Shown here in pieces: positions 1 through 9,924 of a DNA stretch of 64,000 nucleotides (position 1 is its first letter; the number at the start of each line of letters is the position of its first letter). A program made the position numbers and the translations under genes. The notes below the pieces were generated by a model. That model was not told where the DNA came from. It saw only the letters and a program-made list of their open reading frames with translations, and did no database searches. Origin of the DNA: Heyndrickxia acidicola (GTDB taxonomy: Bacteria; Bacillota; Bacilli; Bacillales; Bacillaceae_C); the NCBI RefSeq assembly GCF_001636425.1, contig NZ_KV440953.1:818847-882846 (forward strand). Reading direction: 5' to 3'.

Positions 1-1
1 A

Positions 2-271
2 GAAACAGCTGCGATTTTTAACATTCCAGCTCCTTCTACACTTACCAATTGGAGAAAGCAATTAGAAATGGAAGGATTAGATGGCCTGAAAATGAAGAAA
101 AAGGGGCGTTCATCCATGGAAAAAGACAATCGAAAGAAGCCAGTTGACGGATCAGTTGAAGCTTTGAAAGAAGAGGTAGAGCGTCTGCGAATGGAGAATG
201 CTTACTTAAAAAAGTTGAATACCTTAGTTCAAAACAGGGAAAAATCACCAAACAAGATAAAACGAAAGTAG
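2..271 (+). CDS. IS3-family transposase OrfA (partial, 5' end missing)
   Basis: This frame is open from the first full codon at base 2 to the stop at 269-271 and encodes about 89 residues. It is the C-terminal part of an OrfA protein: the last part of a helix-turn-helix (IPAPSTLTNWRKQLE), then a basic stretch and a leucine-zipper-like segment (LKEEVERLRMENAYLKKLN). In this family OrfA binds the element ends and oligomerises through the zipper, and most transposase is an OrfAB fusion made by -1 frameshifting. A slippery heptamer sits at 208-214 inside the zipper codons. The N-terminus is lost at the window edge. Confidence 0.85.
   Translation, partial: ETAAIFNIPAPSTLTNWRKQLEMEGLDGLKMKKKGRSSMEKDNRKKPVDGSVEALKEEVERLRMENAYLKKLNTLVQNREKSPNKIKRK
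208..214 (+). other. Programmed -1 frameshift site A-AAA-AAG
   Basis: The heptamer AAAAAAG is in the correct phase for OrfA codons (ttA AAA AAG), the canonical bacterial -1 slippery sequence. After a one-base backward slip the frame is open without a stop into OrfB, through GTT GAA TAC CTT to GAA TTC CCG GTG. A GGAG at 193-196, about 11 nt upstream, could act as a Shine-Dalgarno-like stimulator. This would make an OrfAB fusion transposase. Confidence 0.75.
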
Positions 272-297
272 TCTATGAACTAAGGACAGAATTCCCG

Positions 298-1110
298 GTG
301 ATCGCACTTCTTCAACTCGCAAATATCCCGCGCAGTACCTATTATTATTGGGTGAAAAACCGCAATCGTCCTGATCGAGATATTGAGTTTAAAAAGTTAA
401 TTCAATCAATTTATGACGAACATGAAGGTCGGTATGGCTATCGCCGTATTCGTGATGAACTCACAAATCGCGGACATAAAGTGAATCATAAAAAAGTGCA
501 GCGTTTAATGGAAGAACTTGGATTAAAATCCTTAGTCCGTATGAAAAAATACCGTTCGTATAAAGGAACTATGGGGAAAATTGTCCCTAATATTTTAAAT
601 CGTAACTTTAAGGCTCAAAAACCAAATGAGAAATGGATAACTGATATTACGGAGTTTAAATTGTTTGGAGAGAAATTGTATTTATCGCCAATTTTAGATT
701 TATATAATGGTGAAATCATTACATACACAATTGGTTCAAGGCCTGTTTATTCACTTGTTTCTACAATGCTTGATCAAGCAATTGAAAAAGTAACAGATAA
801 AGCTAAGCTTCTAATTCACTCTGATCAAGGTTGGCACTATCAAATGAAACAGTATAGACATGCCCTGAAACAACATGGGATTACGCAAAGTATGTCTCGC
901 AAGGGTAACTGTTACGATAACGCTGTAATAGAAAAATTCTTTGGCATTAAGAAATCAGAATTTCTTTATCTAAAAGAATTCGACAGTGTGGGACACTTAA
1001 AGCTAGAACTAGATAAGTATATAAATTACTACAATAACAAACGGATTAAGACAAAACTAAAAGGCATGAGCCCGGTACAATACCGAGTTCATGCCCAACA
1101 AGTTGCCTAA
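298..1110 (+). CDS. IS3-family transposase OrfB (DDE integrase)
   Basis: This is the catalytic half of the transposase, 270 residues from a GTG at 298. The frame is open back to the slip site at 208-214, so it is most likely expressed as an OrfAB fusion. An HTH_21-like segment (residues 24-80, with GRYGYRRIRDEL) is followed by the rve/DDE core. The acidic triad is visible as D116 (WITDITEF), D176 (HSDQG) and E212 (VIEKFFG), with 35 residues between the second D and the E, as expected for D,D(35)E. The C-terminal YYNNKRI...MSPVQYR segment is typical. No truncation is seen. Confidence 0.9.
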   Translation: MIALLQLANIPRSTYYYWVKNRNRPDRDIEFKKLIQSIYDEHEGRYGYRRIRDELTNRGHKVNHKKVQRLMEELGLKSLVRMKKYRSYKGTMGKIVPNILNRNFKAQKPNEKWITDITEFKLFGEKLYLSPILDLYNGEIITYTIGSRPVYSLVSTMLDQAIEKVTDKAKLLIHSDQGWHYQMKQYRHALKQHGITQSMSRKGNCYDNAVIEKFFGIKKSEFLYLKEFDSVGHLKLELDKYINYYNNKRIKTKLKGMSPVQYRVHAQQVA

Positions 1111-1122
1111 GGGAATAACCGT

Positions 1123-1146
1123 GTCTAACTTTATGGGGTCACTTCA
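1123..1146 (+). repeat. Right terminal inverted repeat of IS150-type element
   Basis: The sequence gtctaacttt followed by atggggtcacttca resembles the right end of IS150-like elements, whose ends carry a TGACCCC core. It starts 12 bases after the OrfB stop. The matching left repeat is outside the window, so the exact outer base could not be fixed. Confidence 0.6.
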
Positions 1147-1273
1147 TTACGGGCGTTTTTTACTTTCTTAAAGGTGGCTTAATGTTTAAAAACTTGTAAT
1201 AAAGTTATTTTTAGGGCAGCCAAAGAATAAGAAAGTAAAGTATAAATGGATGAACAAGGCGCTTGCGCTTTTC

Positions 1274-3091
1274 TTAAGATTCGTAGCTTCTTTCAAGTTC
1301 ATCTATGAGTTCTCCAACGTAAGCAACTGCCGTGTGAATGGCATCAGGTTTGGACATATCAAGTCCGGCTTTCTTAATTAATTCAAGAGGTGTTAAAGTA
1401 CCGCCTGCTTTTAGCACATCAAGCCAGCGGTCCACAGCTGGCTGTCCTTCATCCAAAATCATGCGGGAAACCGCAGTAGAGACCGTAAGTCCAGCTGAAT
1501 ACGTATATGGATAAAGACCCATATAATAATGAGGCTGGCGCATCCACGTTAATCCGGCACCTTCATCAATCTCCACGGCATCACCCCAGAAGTCTTTTAA
1601 AATCTCCAGCTTTTGTTCACAGAGAATTAAAGCTGTTATCGGTGTGCCCTTTTCAGCAAGATTATACACTCTTCTTTGAAGCTCACCTTCGAGCAAATGA
1701 GTAACAAAGTTATGATAATAAGTACCAAGGAGCTGGGAAATGACCCATCTTCTTATCCTCTTGTCTGAATTCGTTTTCAGTACATGATTTGCAAGCAAAA
1801 GTTCATTTAATGTTGAGGGAGCCTCAACAAAGTAAGTGGACGGACGAGTATTGAGCACGGTTTGGTGCTTATTGGCGAGATAGAAATGGCCGGCATGCCC
1901 AAGCTCATGCGCAAGAACAAAAGCTCCTCGCATTGTATCTGTCCATGTGATCAAAATATAGGGATGTACACCATAAGGGCTTGAACAAAAAGCACCAGTG
2001 GATTTTCCAACATTGTCTGCCATATCAACCCAGCGTTCTGATAAAGCGGTTTTTATCATTTGGCTGTATTCCGGCCCCATAATTTCCAATGAATCTATAA
2101 TGAGTTTACATGCATCTTCATAGGTTGTTTTGGGGTTGAAATCAGCATCAAGGGGAGCTTTTAAATCACAGAATAGCATTTTATCAAGACCAAGCTCACG
2201 TTTCTTTAATTTAGCGAATCTCTGCATATGAGGGGCTAATTCCTTTTGAATAACATCCAGCTGATTGATATACATATCCGTAGTCACCTGCTGGGGTTTA
2301 AGAAGCATTTCAGTTATAGAAGAATAATTTCTTAGCTTAGAGAGTGCTGCCTGCTTGGAGATTTCTGTAGAATAAGCAGCAGCAAATGTATTTTTATATT
2401 GTTTCAGCCCGTTGGTAAAGGATGAATAGGCTTTTCTCCGGATTTCTGTATCAGAAGAAAATTCATACCGGTCTTCAAAAAGAGCGAATGACAAAGGGAG
2501 CTCGTTTCCATCAGAATCCTCTATTGCTGAAAACTCCATGTCTGATGACTTGCTTCGCTGATAAATCATATAAGGAGCGTCATGGATATGTCCAAGTGAT
2601 GCCAGAGCCGCTTCTGCTTCAGGAGACAGGATGTGAGCTTTTTTATCTAGCAGAACTTTTAATTCCTTTTGGTAGGTTTTGAGACCTTTCTCCTCTTGTA
2701 TGTATTGTTCAATTGTTCCTTCTGGCAGCCCGAGTACTTCAGATTCGAAAAAAGACAGGGATGCTTCAATGGCAGCAAGAGAAGCTCCAACTTTTGATGA
2801 ATCAGCCTGGTTTTGTGGATTAGTGCCATCCTCGGAGGAACGCAAAGATGCATAGGTTGCGACACGGATGATTCGTGTATAGTATGCTTCCAAGGCGTTA
2901 AAGCATTCTAATAAGACCTTTGGGCCATTGCCAAGCTTTCCCTTGAAAGAAGTAACAGTCCCTAAATCCTTGTCCAAAGCATACAGCTCAGATTCCCATT
3001 CTTCCGGTGTATGAAATAAGTCTTCAAGCTTCCAGGTTTGTTCAGCGGGCACTTCAGAACGAGCAAAGCGTTTTTCAATAATTTTCTCCAA
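1274..3091 (-). CDS. pepF: Oligoendopeptidase F (M3 family metallopeptidase)
   Basis: A cytoplasmic zinc peptidase that cuts short peptides. It is 605 residues long, the usual length for this family. The zinc motif HELGH lies at about residues 393-397 and the third ligand glutamate in FVEAPSTLNE about 25 residues later, as in M3 peptidases. The N-terminal lobe is alpha-helical and no signal peptide is seen. The start is a TTG preceded by GGGAGTG at 8 nt. It is a single gene on the minus strand between an IS element and the divergent DUF1657 genes. B. subtilis YjbG is the likely counterpart, from memory of the family. Confidence 0.92.
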   Translation of the reverse strand: MEKIIEKRFARSEVPAEQTWKLEDLFHTPEEWESELYALDKDLGTVTSFKGKLGNGPKVLLECFNALEAYYTRIIRVATYASLRSSEDGTNPQNQADSSKVGASLAAIEASLSFFESEVLGLPEGTIEQYIQEEKGLKTYQKELKVLLDKKAHILSPEAEAALASLGHIHDAPYMIYQRSKSSDMEFSAIEDSDGNELPLSFALFEDRYEFSSDTEIRRKAYSSFTNGLKQYKNTFAAAYSTEISKQAALSKLRNYSSITEMLLKPQQVTTDMYINQLDVIQKELAPHMQRFAKLKKRELGLDKMLFCDLKAPLDADFNPKTTYEDACKLIIDSLEIMGPEYSQMIKTALSERWVDMADNVGKSTGAFCSSPYGVHPYILITWTDTMRGAFVLAHELGHAGHFYLANKHQTVLNTRPSTYFVEAPSTLNELLLANHVLKTNSDKRIRRWVISQLLGTYYHNFVTHLLEGELQRRVYNLAEKGTPITALILCEQKLEILKDFWGDAVEIDEGAGLTWMRQPHYYMGLYPYTYSAGLTVSTAVSRMILDEGQPAVDRWLDVLKAGGTLTPLELIKKAGLDMSKPDAIHTAVAYVGELIDELERSYES

Positions 3092-3457
3092 TACTTTTCA
3101 CTCCCAGTCATTTATTTAGCAACCCGAACAAAGCAATTATATAAGATTTTCTTTTCTTTTGAAACCAAAATTCTTAATTTTTAATATATTTTGGAGGAGT
3201 TGACGGTTTTCATCGTTTAGCTCTTCAGGGAATAACCTTTTAGCTAGCAAGATATGAAAAGACGCAAAAAACTGAGTGCAGAGGTTGGTATTAAATTATA
3301 TGATGAAGCTATAGTGGAATTTCTAAAAGTAGAATGGTTTTGGATGAGAGAAGCTTTTTGTGAATTAGCTTTTTTTACCACCTATAATTCATTTTATACT
3401 TCATAAAATAAACTCGTTCATTAAATGAACTTACTTACACGAAGCGGAGGGTTTCTT
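3092..3457. other. Intergenic region, no clear gene
   Basis: AT-rich spacer between the divergent pepF and DUF1657 genes, so it should hold both promoters. A 50-codon frame at 3254-3406 has no Shine-Dalgarno site and no recognised similarity. No terminator-like hairpin was found here. Confidence 0.4.
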
Positions 3458-3664
3458 ATGACAGTTATTAACAATATAAAGCAAACAGTTGCAGGTTTGA
3501 AAAGTGCTCAAGCAAGCTTAGAAGGCTTTGCTTTAGCAACGGATAATAAACAAGCAAAACAGTTATACCAGGATGCTGCTCAGCAGACTCAAGCAATCGT
3601 TAACACCTTAACACCAAGAATGAATGAAGTTGAGCAAGAAGAGCCACAATATACTCAACAATAG
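3458..3664 (+). CDS. DUF1657 domain protein
   Basis: A 68-residue soluble helical protein of unknown function that is entirely a DUF1657 domain (TVAGLKSAQASLEGFALATD, then QLYQDAAQQTQAIVNTL). The start at 3458 is chosen because gcggagg lies 7-8 nt upstream; an in-frame ATG at 3425 has no such site. A second DUF1657 gene follows after 74 bp and then a DUF421 membrane gene whose C-terminus also resembles DUF1657. In sporeformers such genes occur beside spoVA genes (for example the mobile spoVA2mob operons), which suggests a role in the spore or its membrane. No spoVA gene is present here. Confidence 0.85.
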   Translation: MTVINNIKQTVAGLKSAQASLEGFALATDNKQAKQLYQDAAQQTQAIVNTLTPRMNEVEQEEPQYTQQ

Positions 3665-3738
3665 TTATATCCAGGGAGAAGGATGATATATTTCATATCA
3701 TCCTTCCCCTATAGAGTAAAGAGTAAGGAGCTGGAAAA

Positions 3739-3942
3739 ATGACCATTGCATCAGATGTGAAAACCTGTATAGCCAGCCTTAAAGGGGCTCAGCAAAATTT
3801 TAGCCGTTTTGCTCTTATGTCAAGGGATGATAGTGCTCAAAAAGTGTTTCATGAATGCATGATGGAAACAGAAGAAATTATTAGTGAGCTTCAGAAGAGA
3901 TTGGCGGTTTTAGAAAGAGAAGAGCCGCAATATAAAGGGTAG
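3739..3942 (+). CDS. DUF1657 domain protein, second copy
   Basis: A 67-residue helical protein, paralogous to the gene at 3458. It shares the LKGAQQNFSRFALMSRD pattern and the acidic EEPQY ending (REEPQYKG here, QEEPQYTQQ in the first copy). A Shine-Dalgarno taaggag lies 9 nt before the ATG. It is 15 bp from the following DUF421 gene, so the two are almost certainly co-transcribed. Function unknown; the spore link is inferred from family context only. Confidence 0.85.
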   Translation: MTIASDVKTCIASLKGAQQNFSRFALMSRDDSAQKVFHECMMETEEIISELQKRLAVLEREEPQYKG

Positions 3943-3957
3943 AAAGGAATAGAAACA

Positions 3958-4824
3958 ATGAACTTGCCTTCCTGGATGGACATTATTATTCGATCGTTTG
4001 CAATGTTAATTATTTTATTTTTCTTAGCCAAACTATTGGGAAAGAAGCAGGTTTCACAGCTTACACTATTTGAATATGTTGTAGGAATTACTTTTGGCAG
4101 TATTGCAGCGGAAATTTCTACAGGTCTTGAACGTAATTTAGTTCAGGGGCTTCTTAGTTTGTTCGTATGGACTCTTGTTCCCTTTGGAATTACAATGATT
4201 TCGTTAAAAAATAAAAAATTCAGGGATTTTATTGAAGGAAAACCGACTGTTGTGATTAAAGATGGGAAAATTCAGGAGGATAACCTGACAAAGGAAAAAT
4301 ATTCTGCAGATGATTTAATGGAGCTTCTCAGGCAAAAAAATGCTTTTAATATTGCGGATGTGGAATTTGCCATCTTGGAAGCAAGCGGAGATTTAAACGT
4401 TATGATGAAAAGAGAAAAACAGCCGCTTACCCCAAAGGATATTCATTTAAGGGTAGCTCCAGAAAAGGAGCCCCATACAGTCATTCTTGAAGGAAAAATT
4501 TTGGATGAACCACTCGGGCTGACCGGTTATAACCGGGCTTGGCTATTGACAGAGCTGGAAAAACTGAATGTATCATTGGCAAATGTGTTTATTGGACAAG
4601 TGGATTCTTTTGGCAAGCTGGCAATCGATATTTATGATGATAAAATACAGCTGCCTCAGCCGCAAGAGAAATCTCTTCTTTTAGCAACCCTAAAAAAGTG
4701 TCAGGCTGATCTTGAACTGTATTCATTAGCAACGCGGTCGGCTGATGCCAAACCAATGTATGAACGCAATGCAAAAAAGGTTGCACAAATGATAAGAAAA
4801 GCAGGTCCTTTTTTGCAGGAATAA
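3958..4824 (+). CDS. DUF421 (YetF-like) membrane protein with C-terminal DUF1657-like domain
   Basis: 288 residues. Three hydrophobic segments at the N-terminus (about residues 9-25, 35-52 and 60-82) are followed by a cytoplasmic DUF421 domain (GKPTVVIKDGKIQEDNL, NAFNIADVEFAILE, and the second half with LDEPLGLTGYNRAWLLTEL). The last 50 residues (LLATLKKCQADLELYSLATR, then a helix) resemble the DUF1657 proteins encoded just upstream, so domain and partner appear together. It ends a three-gene set. YetF-type proteins are found in spore membranes of some Bacillus species in spoVA2mob operons; the biochemical role is not known. A second DUF421 gene lies at 44753-45475 without the extra domain. 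Confidence 0.85.
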   Translation: MNLPSWMDIIIRSFAMLIILFFLAKLLGKKQVSQLTLFEYVVGITFGSIAAEISTGLERNLVQGLLSLFVWTLVPFGITMISLKNKKFRDFIEGKPTVVIKDGKIQEDNLTKEKYSADDLMELLRQKNAFNIADVEFAILEASGDLNVMMKREKQPLTPKDIHLRVAPEKEPHTVILEGKILDEPLGLTGYNRAWLLTELEKLNVSLANVFIGQVDSFGKLAIDIYDDKIQLPQPQEKSLLLATLKKCQADLELYSLATRSADAKPMYERNAKKVAQMIRKAGPFLQE

Positions 4825-4913
4825 TATAAAAAGGTGGAGGGAGGAAGAAAGCGAATAAAGCTCTAAGACGATGTCTCATCTTAGCCATTCCAAGCCTTTT
4901 AAGCCAATATATA

Positions 4914-6350
4914 TTAAAATAAGAGACTTTCCACTTGCTTTAAAAACTCCTCCTTAGGGTAAGAATTATAAAGGCTCATGGATAAACGAACCGGATCTCC
5001 GAAAAAGAACCTTTCATATTGTGTCTGCCGTGTGCCGAAAGGGCTCATTGTTAAATCCCAAGCCAATCTAAATAATTGTACTCGGTCTTTTGCTTCAATA
5101 TTTGCTCCCTGAAGATATGAATCCAAATATCCTCTAATCGATGACGAGAAATCCTCGCTTGAAGGCAGTGTAATAAGACCGCTGCCTGAAATCAACTGAA
5201 GGATTTCCACGAAGCGGGGATACATTTTAGGGAAAAATAGAATTGCAGAATTTAAAGCTTTCGTATCCGGAATCATAGTACCCCATTTATTGGGTTTTGC
5301 ATTATGACGCGACAAAAGCTGCAGCCCTTTTAAGATCTCCAATGACACAATGATTTCGCTGACTTTGTCTTTAACATGCTGATAATCTCCAATTTGAATA
5401 GCATCCACTATTTTTTCTGCCAGGCCTAGAATAAATTCTGTTTTTACAATCATACGGGAGACGGCCTGATACAAGAGGAGGGAATTGAGATTGGTTTCTC
5501 CAAACATTTTGACGGCAATATTCATATCCTTATAAAGAAAAACTCTTTCCCAAGGAACAAGTACGTGATCAAAAACGACAATGGTATCCATTTCTTCAAA
5601 TCGTGAACTAAGAGGATAATCAAAGGATGAATCACCCAGGACAAAGGATTCTCGGCAAATAAATTTTATACCTGGTGTATTAGAGGCAATAGTAAAAGCG
5701 TAAATATAGGAGTCGTCTATGAAATTTCCTCCTGCAGGCAGGACTAATACTTCATCTGTTATTCCGCCCTGTGTAGCTAGAAGCCTTGCTCCATGAATAA
5801 TAATCCCTTCTTTTTTCTCTTCAATTATCTTGGCAGCAATTACTTTTTTGCTGGAATCTTCAAAATATGTAATAGATCGGTTGACTTGAGGATTAATCAA
5901 GGTGTGCGTAAAAGATATATCCTTTAATTTTGCCGATTCATAAATGGCAGCCATTTGATTTCCGTATTTCGATTCTGTTTCTCCAAATAAGGCACTGGCC
6001 GTACCAAGTGCCATTATTCCTGTATTGACATAATCAGGTGAACGGCCCAATAAGCCAGCATTCGTTCTAGCCCAGATTTTAGTGGCTTTTTCTCTTATTT
6101 CAAGTCCGTTTAAATCAACAGGCTGCTGAAAGGAAAATCCGATCCGGGAATTGGTTTCAGTGCAAGGATATGTAAGAATATCCTCGTATTCAGGCTGGAG
6201 CTGCAGGTCATATAAGGCTGCTTTGCTTTTTAAAACCCCTTTAAAGGCATCGTGTCTGGAGATCTTGCCTTGAATTTTTTTACCATTTATCCAGACTTCA
6301 TTCTTTAATTGGTCTATCCGGTCAATATAGTCCTTTCCCGAAATGGTCAT
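4914..6350 (-). CDS. 4-hydroxyphenylacetate 3-monooxygenase oxygenase component paralogue (HpaB family)
   Basis: FADH2-dependent aromatic hydroxylase family, 478 residues from the ATG at 6350 (AAAGG 10 nt upstream). It shares the HpaB fold with the operon copy at 16213: GRSPDYVNTGIMALG with R103 and Y107, and THTLINPQVNR with H149, equivalent to R101, Y105 and H147 of that copy. A visible difference is INPQ here against IHPQ in the operon copy. No flavin reductase or other catabolic gene is adjacent, so it would depend on HpaC elsewhere. Its substrate may differ; B. subtilis YoaI is a similar stand-alone paralogue. Called as family, not as proven HpaB. Confidence 0.8.
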   Translation of the reverse strand: MTISGKDYIDRIDQLKNEVWINGKKIQGKISRHDAFKGVLKSKAALYDLQLQPEYEDILTYPCTETNSRIGFSFQQPVDLNGLEIREKATKIWARTNAGLLGRSPDYVNTGIMALGTASALFGETESKYGNQMAAIYESAKLKDISFTHTLINPQVNRSITYFEDSSKKVIAAKIIEEKKEGIIIHGARLLATQGGITDEVLVLPAGGNFIDDSYIYAFTIASNTPGIKFICRESFVLGDSSFDYPLSSRFEEMDTIVVFDHVLVPWERVFLYKDMNIAVKMFGETNLNSLLLYQAVSRMIVKTEFILGLAEKIVDAIQIGDYQHVKDKVSEIIVSLEILKGLQLLSRHNAKPNKWGTMIPDTKALNSAILFFPKMYPRFVEILQLISGSGLITLPSSEDFSSSIRGYLDSYLQGANIEAKDRVQLFRLAWDLTMSPFGTRQTQYERFFFGDPVRLSMSLYNSYPKEEFLKQVESLLF

Positions 6351-6549
6351 CTTCCTCACACCTTTGTATTTTTTCTATTCCTTTCATTTTATGCAAATAT
6401 AGGCGAACATTTACTTGATTTTTGTCTTTGATAAATTTCTATGTTGGGCTGCTCGTTTTTTAGCTAATTTTCAGGTTAGCCAAAATAAGCTAAAAACAAC
6501 AGGTTCCTTTTATAAGCCTAATTTTTAAAAACTGCAATTTAAACGAGAA

Positions 6550-6586
6550 AGAAAAAGGAGCTAAAACTTATTGTTTTAGCTCCTTT
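6550..6586 (-). terminator. Rho-independent terminator of the ABC-F gene
   Basis: Arms 6554-6567 (aaaggagctaaaac) and 6573-6586 are perfectly complementary with a 5-nt loop. On the minus strand the stem is followed by a T-rich run (6556-6552). It lies just after the ABC-F stop codon. Confidence 0.85.
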
Positions 6587-6590
6587 ACCA

Positions 6591-8246
<1,656 letters not shown>

Positions 8247-8577
8247 TTATATCATGTAATAACAAAAAAGGGCGAATTTCCATGTACAAGAATTTTTTTT
8301 ACAGACGTTACATTGTTCGTTCATGTTGATATGATCTTATTGACTATCGATAGTTCTCCCTCATCATGGCATCAGAAGACCTCATACCTATAATTTTAAA
8401 GCAGCATAGATTGTACAAGGACTAAGGAAAAAAGGTCGTAAATTAAAAGAAAGGTTATAAAAGAAACCAAAAAAGACCGGTCAAAATAATGGCTGATATT
8501 ATCCCCTTTAAGTAGACAGTGTTAAAAAGCCCAATTGAGATAATTGGATGGTACACTTTACTTGGAGGGGATTTTCT

Positions 8578-8922
8578 ATGGTTAAAAAAGGGGATACATT
8601 TCAATCTTATTCAGAAGAATTTAAGTTAAAAGCAATCAATATGTACCTGAATAAAGAGGGCAGTTATAAAAAGATTTCTGACAAGCCTGTCATACGAAGT
8701 TCAACTCAGTTAAAGAACTGGGTGAAAAAATATGAAGAAAACCAGACGCTTGTTGATCAAAGAGGAAGAACCTCTTCACCTCATAATAGTCCTCTGCAGA
8801 GCCGACCAAGGACAAGATTTCAAAGTGCTGAGGAAGAGAGAGATTATTATAAAGCGCAGATAGAATACTTAAAAAAGCGTTATCCAAATCTACACGGGGA
8901 GGTGAAATCAAAAAAGAAATAA
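8578..8922 (+). CDS. IS3-family transposase OrfA
   Basis: 114 residues from the ATG at 8578 (tggagggga 7-8 nt upstream). The N-terminal helix-turn-helix begins FQSYSEEFKLKAINMYL and continues through TQLKNWVKKYEE. The tail is rich in arginine and lysine, ending YKAQIEYLKKRYPNLHG. The gene ends within the frameshift window: the slip heptamer 8910-8916 is five bases from the stop, so ribosomes slipping by -1 continue into OrfB. Function: DNA-end binding by OrfA or as part of OrfAB. Confidence 0.85.
   Translation: MVKKGDTFQSYSEEFKLKAINMYLNKEGSYKKISDKPVIRSSTQLKNWVKKYEENQTLVDQRGRTSSPHNSPLQSRPRTRFQSAEEERDYYKAQIEYLKKRYPNLHGEVKSKKK
8896..8916 (+). other. Programmed -1 frameshift signal with internal Shine-Dalgarno
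   Basis: AAAAAAG at 8910-8916 reads tcA AAA AAG in the OrfA frame, the canonical A-AAA-AAG heptamer. GGGGAGG at 8896-8902 lies 7 nt upstream, where an anti-SD interaction is known to stimulate -1 slipping in IS3 elements. After slipping the frame reads GAA ATA AGG TTT GAG ATC and runs into OrfB. Confidence 0.8.
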
Positions 8923-8942
8923 GGTTTGAGATCATTCATGAA

Positions 8943-9769
8943 ATGAAAGGGTCATACCCTGTTACCTGGCTGACCGAAATAGCAGAGGTGCAACGCTCAG
9001 GTTATTACAAATGGATAACAGCAATCAGAGTTCGTGAGCAGAGAAAGAAACAGGATAAAGGGTTAATGGATCAGATTCTTTCCATTCACACCCAGCATAA
9101 AGAGTATGGCTATCCAAGAATGGTGGTGGCTCTGAAAGAAGAAGGGTTTGTAGTGAACCATAAAAAAGTTTACAGATTAATGAAGGCAATGGAAATCCAG
9201 TCGGTTATCAGAAAGAAGTGGAGATACTTTGGCAAGAAGGGTTCCAAAGTATTTCCGAATCTGGTCAATAGGGAGTTTAAAGAGAGAAAGAAAAACGAAG
9301 TCCTGGTAACAGATATTACTTACATACCCTTCCAGAATCAATTTTATTCCTGTCAGTTATTCAGGACCTCTATAATAACGAGATCGTTTCTTGGAAAGTC
9401 TCAGACAGAAACAACATGAAATTGGTTCTCGATACCATTGAAGATTTAAATCATAAAAGAAACGTGCATGGAACCATCCTCCATTCGGATCAAGGGTTCC
9501 AGTACACGTCCAAAAAATACAACAAACGACTTAACAAATACGGTATACTAGGCAGCCACTCTCGCAAAGGAAACTGCCTAGATAATGCTTGCGTGGAGTC
9601 GTTCTTTTCCCACTTTAAAACGGAAATGTTGTATCAATCCGATTGTAAAACAGAAGAAGAACTAATACAAGCCATCGAAACTTACATGTATACATATAAC
9701 TACAAAAGGTTCCAAAAAAGACTTAACCATCGTGCACCAGTAGAATTCCGAATCACGATGGCTGCATAG
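8943..9769 (+). pseudogene. IS3-family transposase OrfB, frameshifted
   Basis: The first part (8943-9419) encodes the HTH_21 segment and the first catalytic aspartate (LVTDITYIP). The second (from about 9350 to 9769) encodes HSDQGFQY (second D) and ACVESFFSHFKTE (E), with 35 residues between D and E. The frames join if one base is restored near 9347-9349: tattcctgtca would read tat tac ctg tca, giving YYLSVIQDLYNNEIVSWKVSD. The single-base deletion separates the first D from the other two catalytic residues, so the enzyme should be dead. Confidence 0.85.
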
Positions 9770-9924
9770 GCTTTTTTAAGTCTGTCTACTTGACAGGGGT
9801 AAGTCCAGGCCCAGTCTTTTTCCAATTATAATACCTTAGAGTCGTTAATCCCTCGGCGCCGTTTGCTTTAATCCAGCCGAAAGCCGTGAAATGTTTACAC
9901 AATGAGAGTGCGACAAAGGTGCTT

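Larger units (their letters stand above)
1..1146 (+). mobile_element. IS3-family (IS150-type) insertion sequence, left end outside window
   Basis: The element carries the end of an OrfA helix-turn-helix protein and a complete OrfB DDE integrase in the -1 frame, the usual IS3 arrangement. A right terminal repeat is recognisable at 1123-1146 (gtctaact then ggggtcacttca), of the type found at IS150-like ends. The left end lies before base 1. OrfB has all three DDE residues and no internal stop, so the element looks potentially active. The subgroup is inferred from the OrfB sequence and the end. Confidence 0.88.
8500..9802 (+). mobile_element. IS3-family insertion sequence with broken transposase
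   Basis: The ends are inverted repeats: left about 8500-8532 (tatccccttt, agtagacag, aaaaagcc) and right about 9771-9802 (ggctttttt, gtctactt, aggggta). Between them lie OrfA, an A-AAA-AAG slip site and OrfB. OrfB is split by a frameshift near 9347, so the copy should not transpose on its own. The exact outer bases are uncertain by a few nucleotides. Confidence 0.85.

Noticed and set aside
3254-3406. A 50-codon frame with an ATG upstream of the DUF1657 genes
   Set aside because: No Shine-Dalgarno site, no recognisable similarity, and it occupies the expected promoter region.
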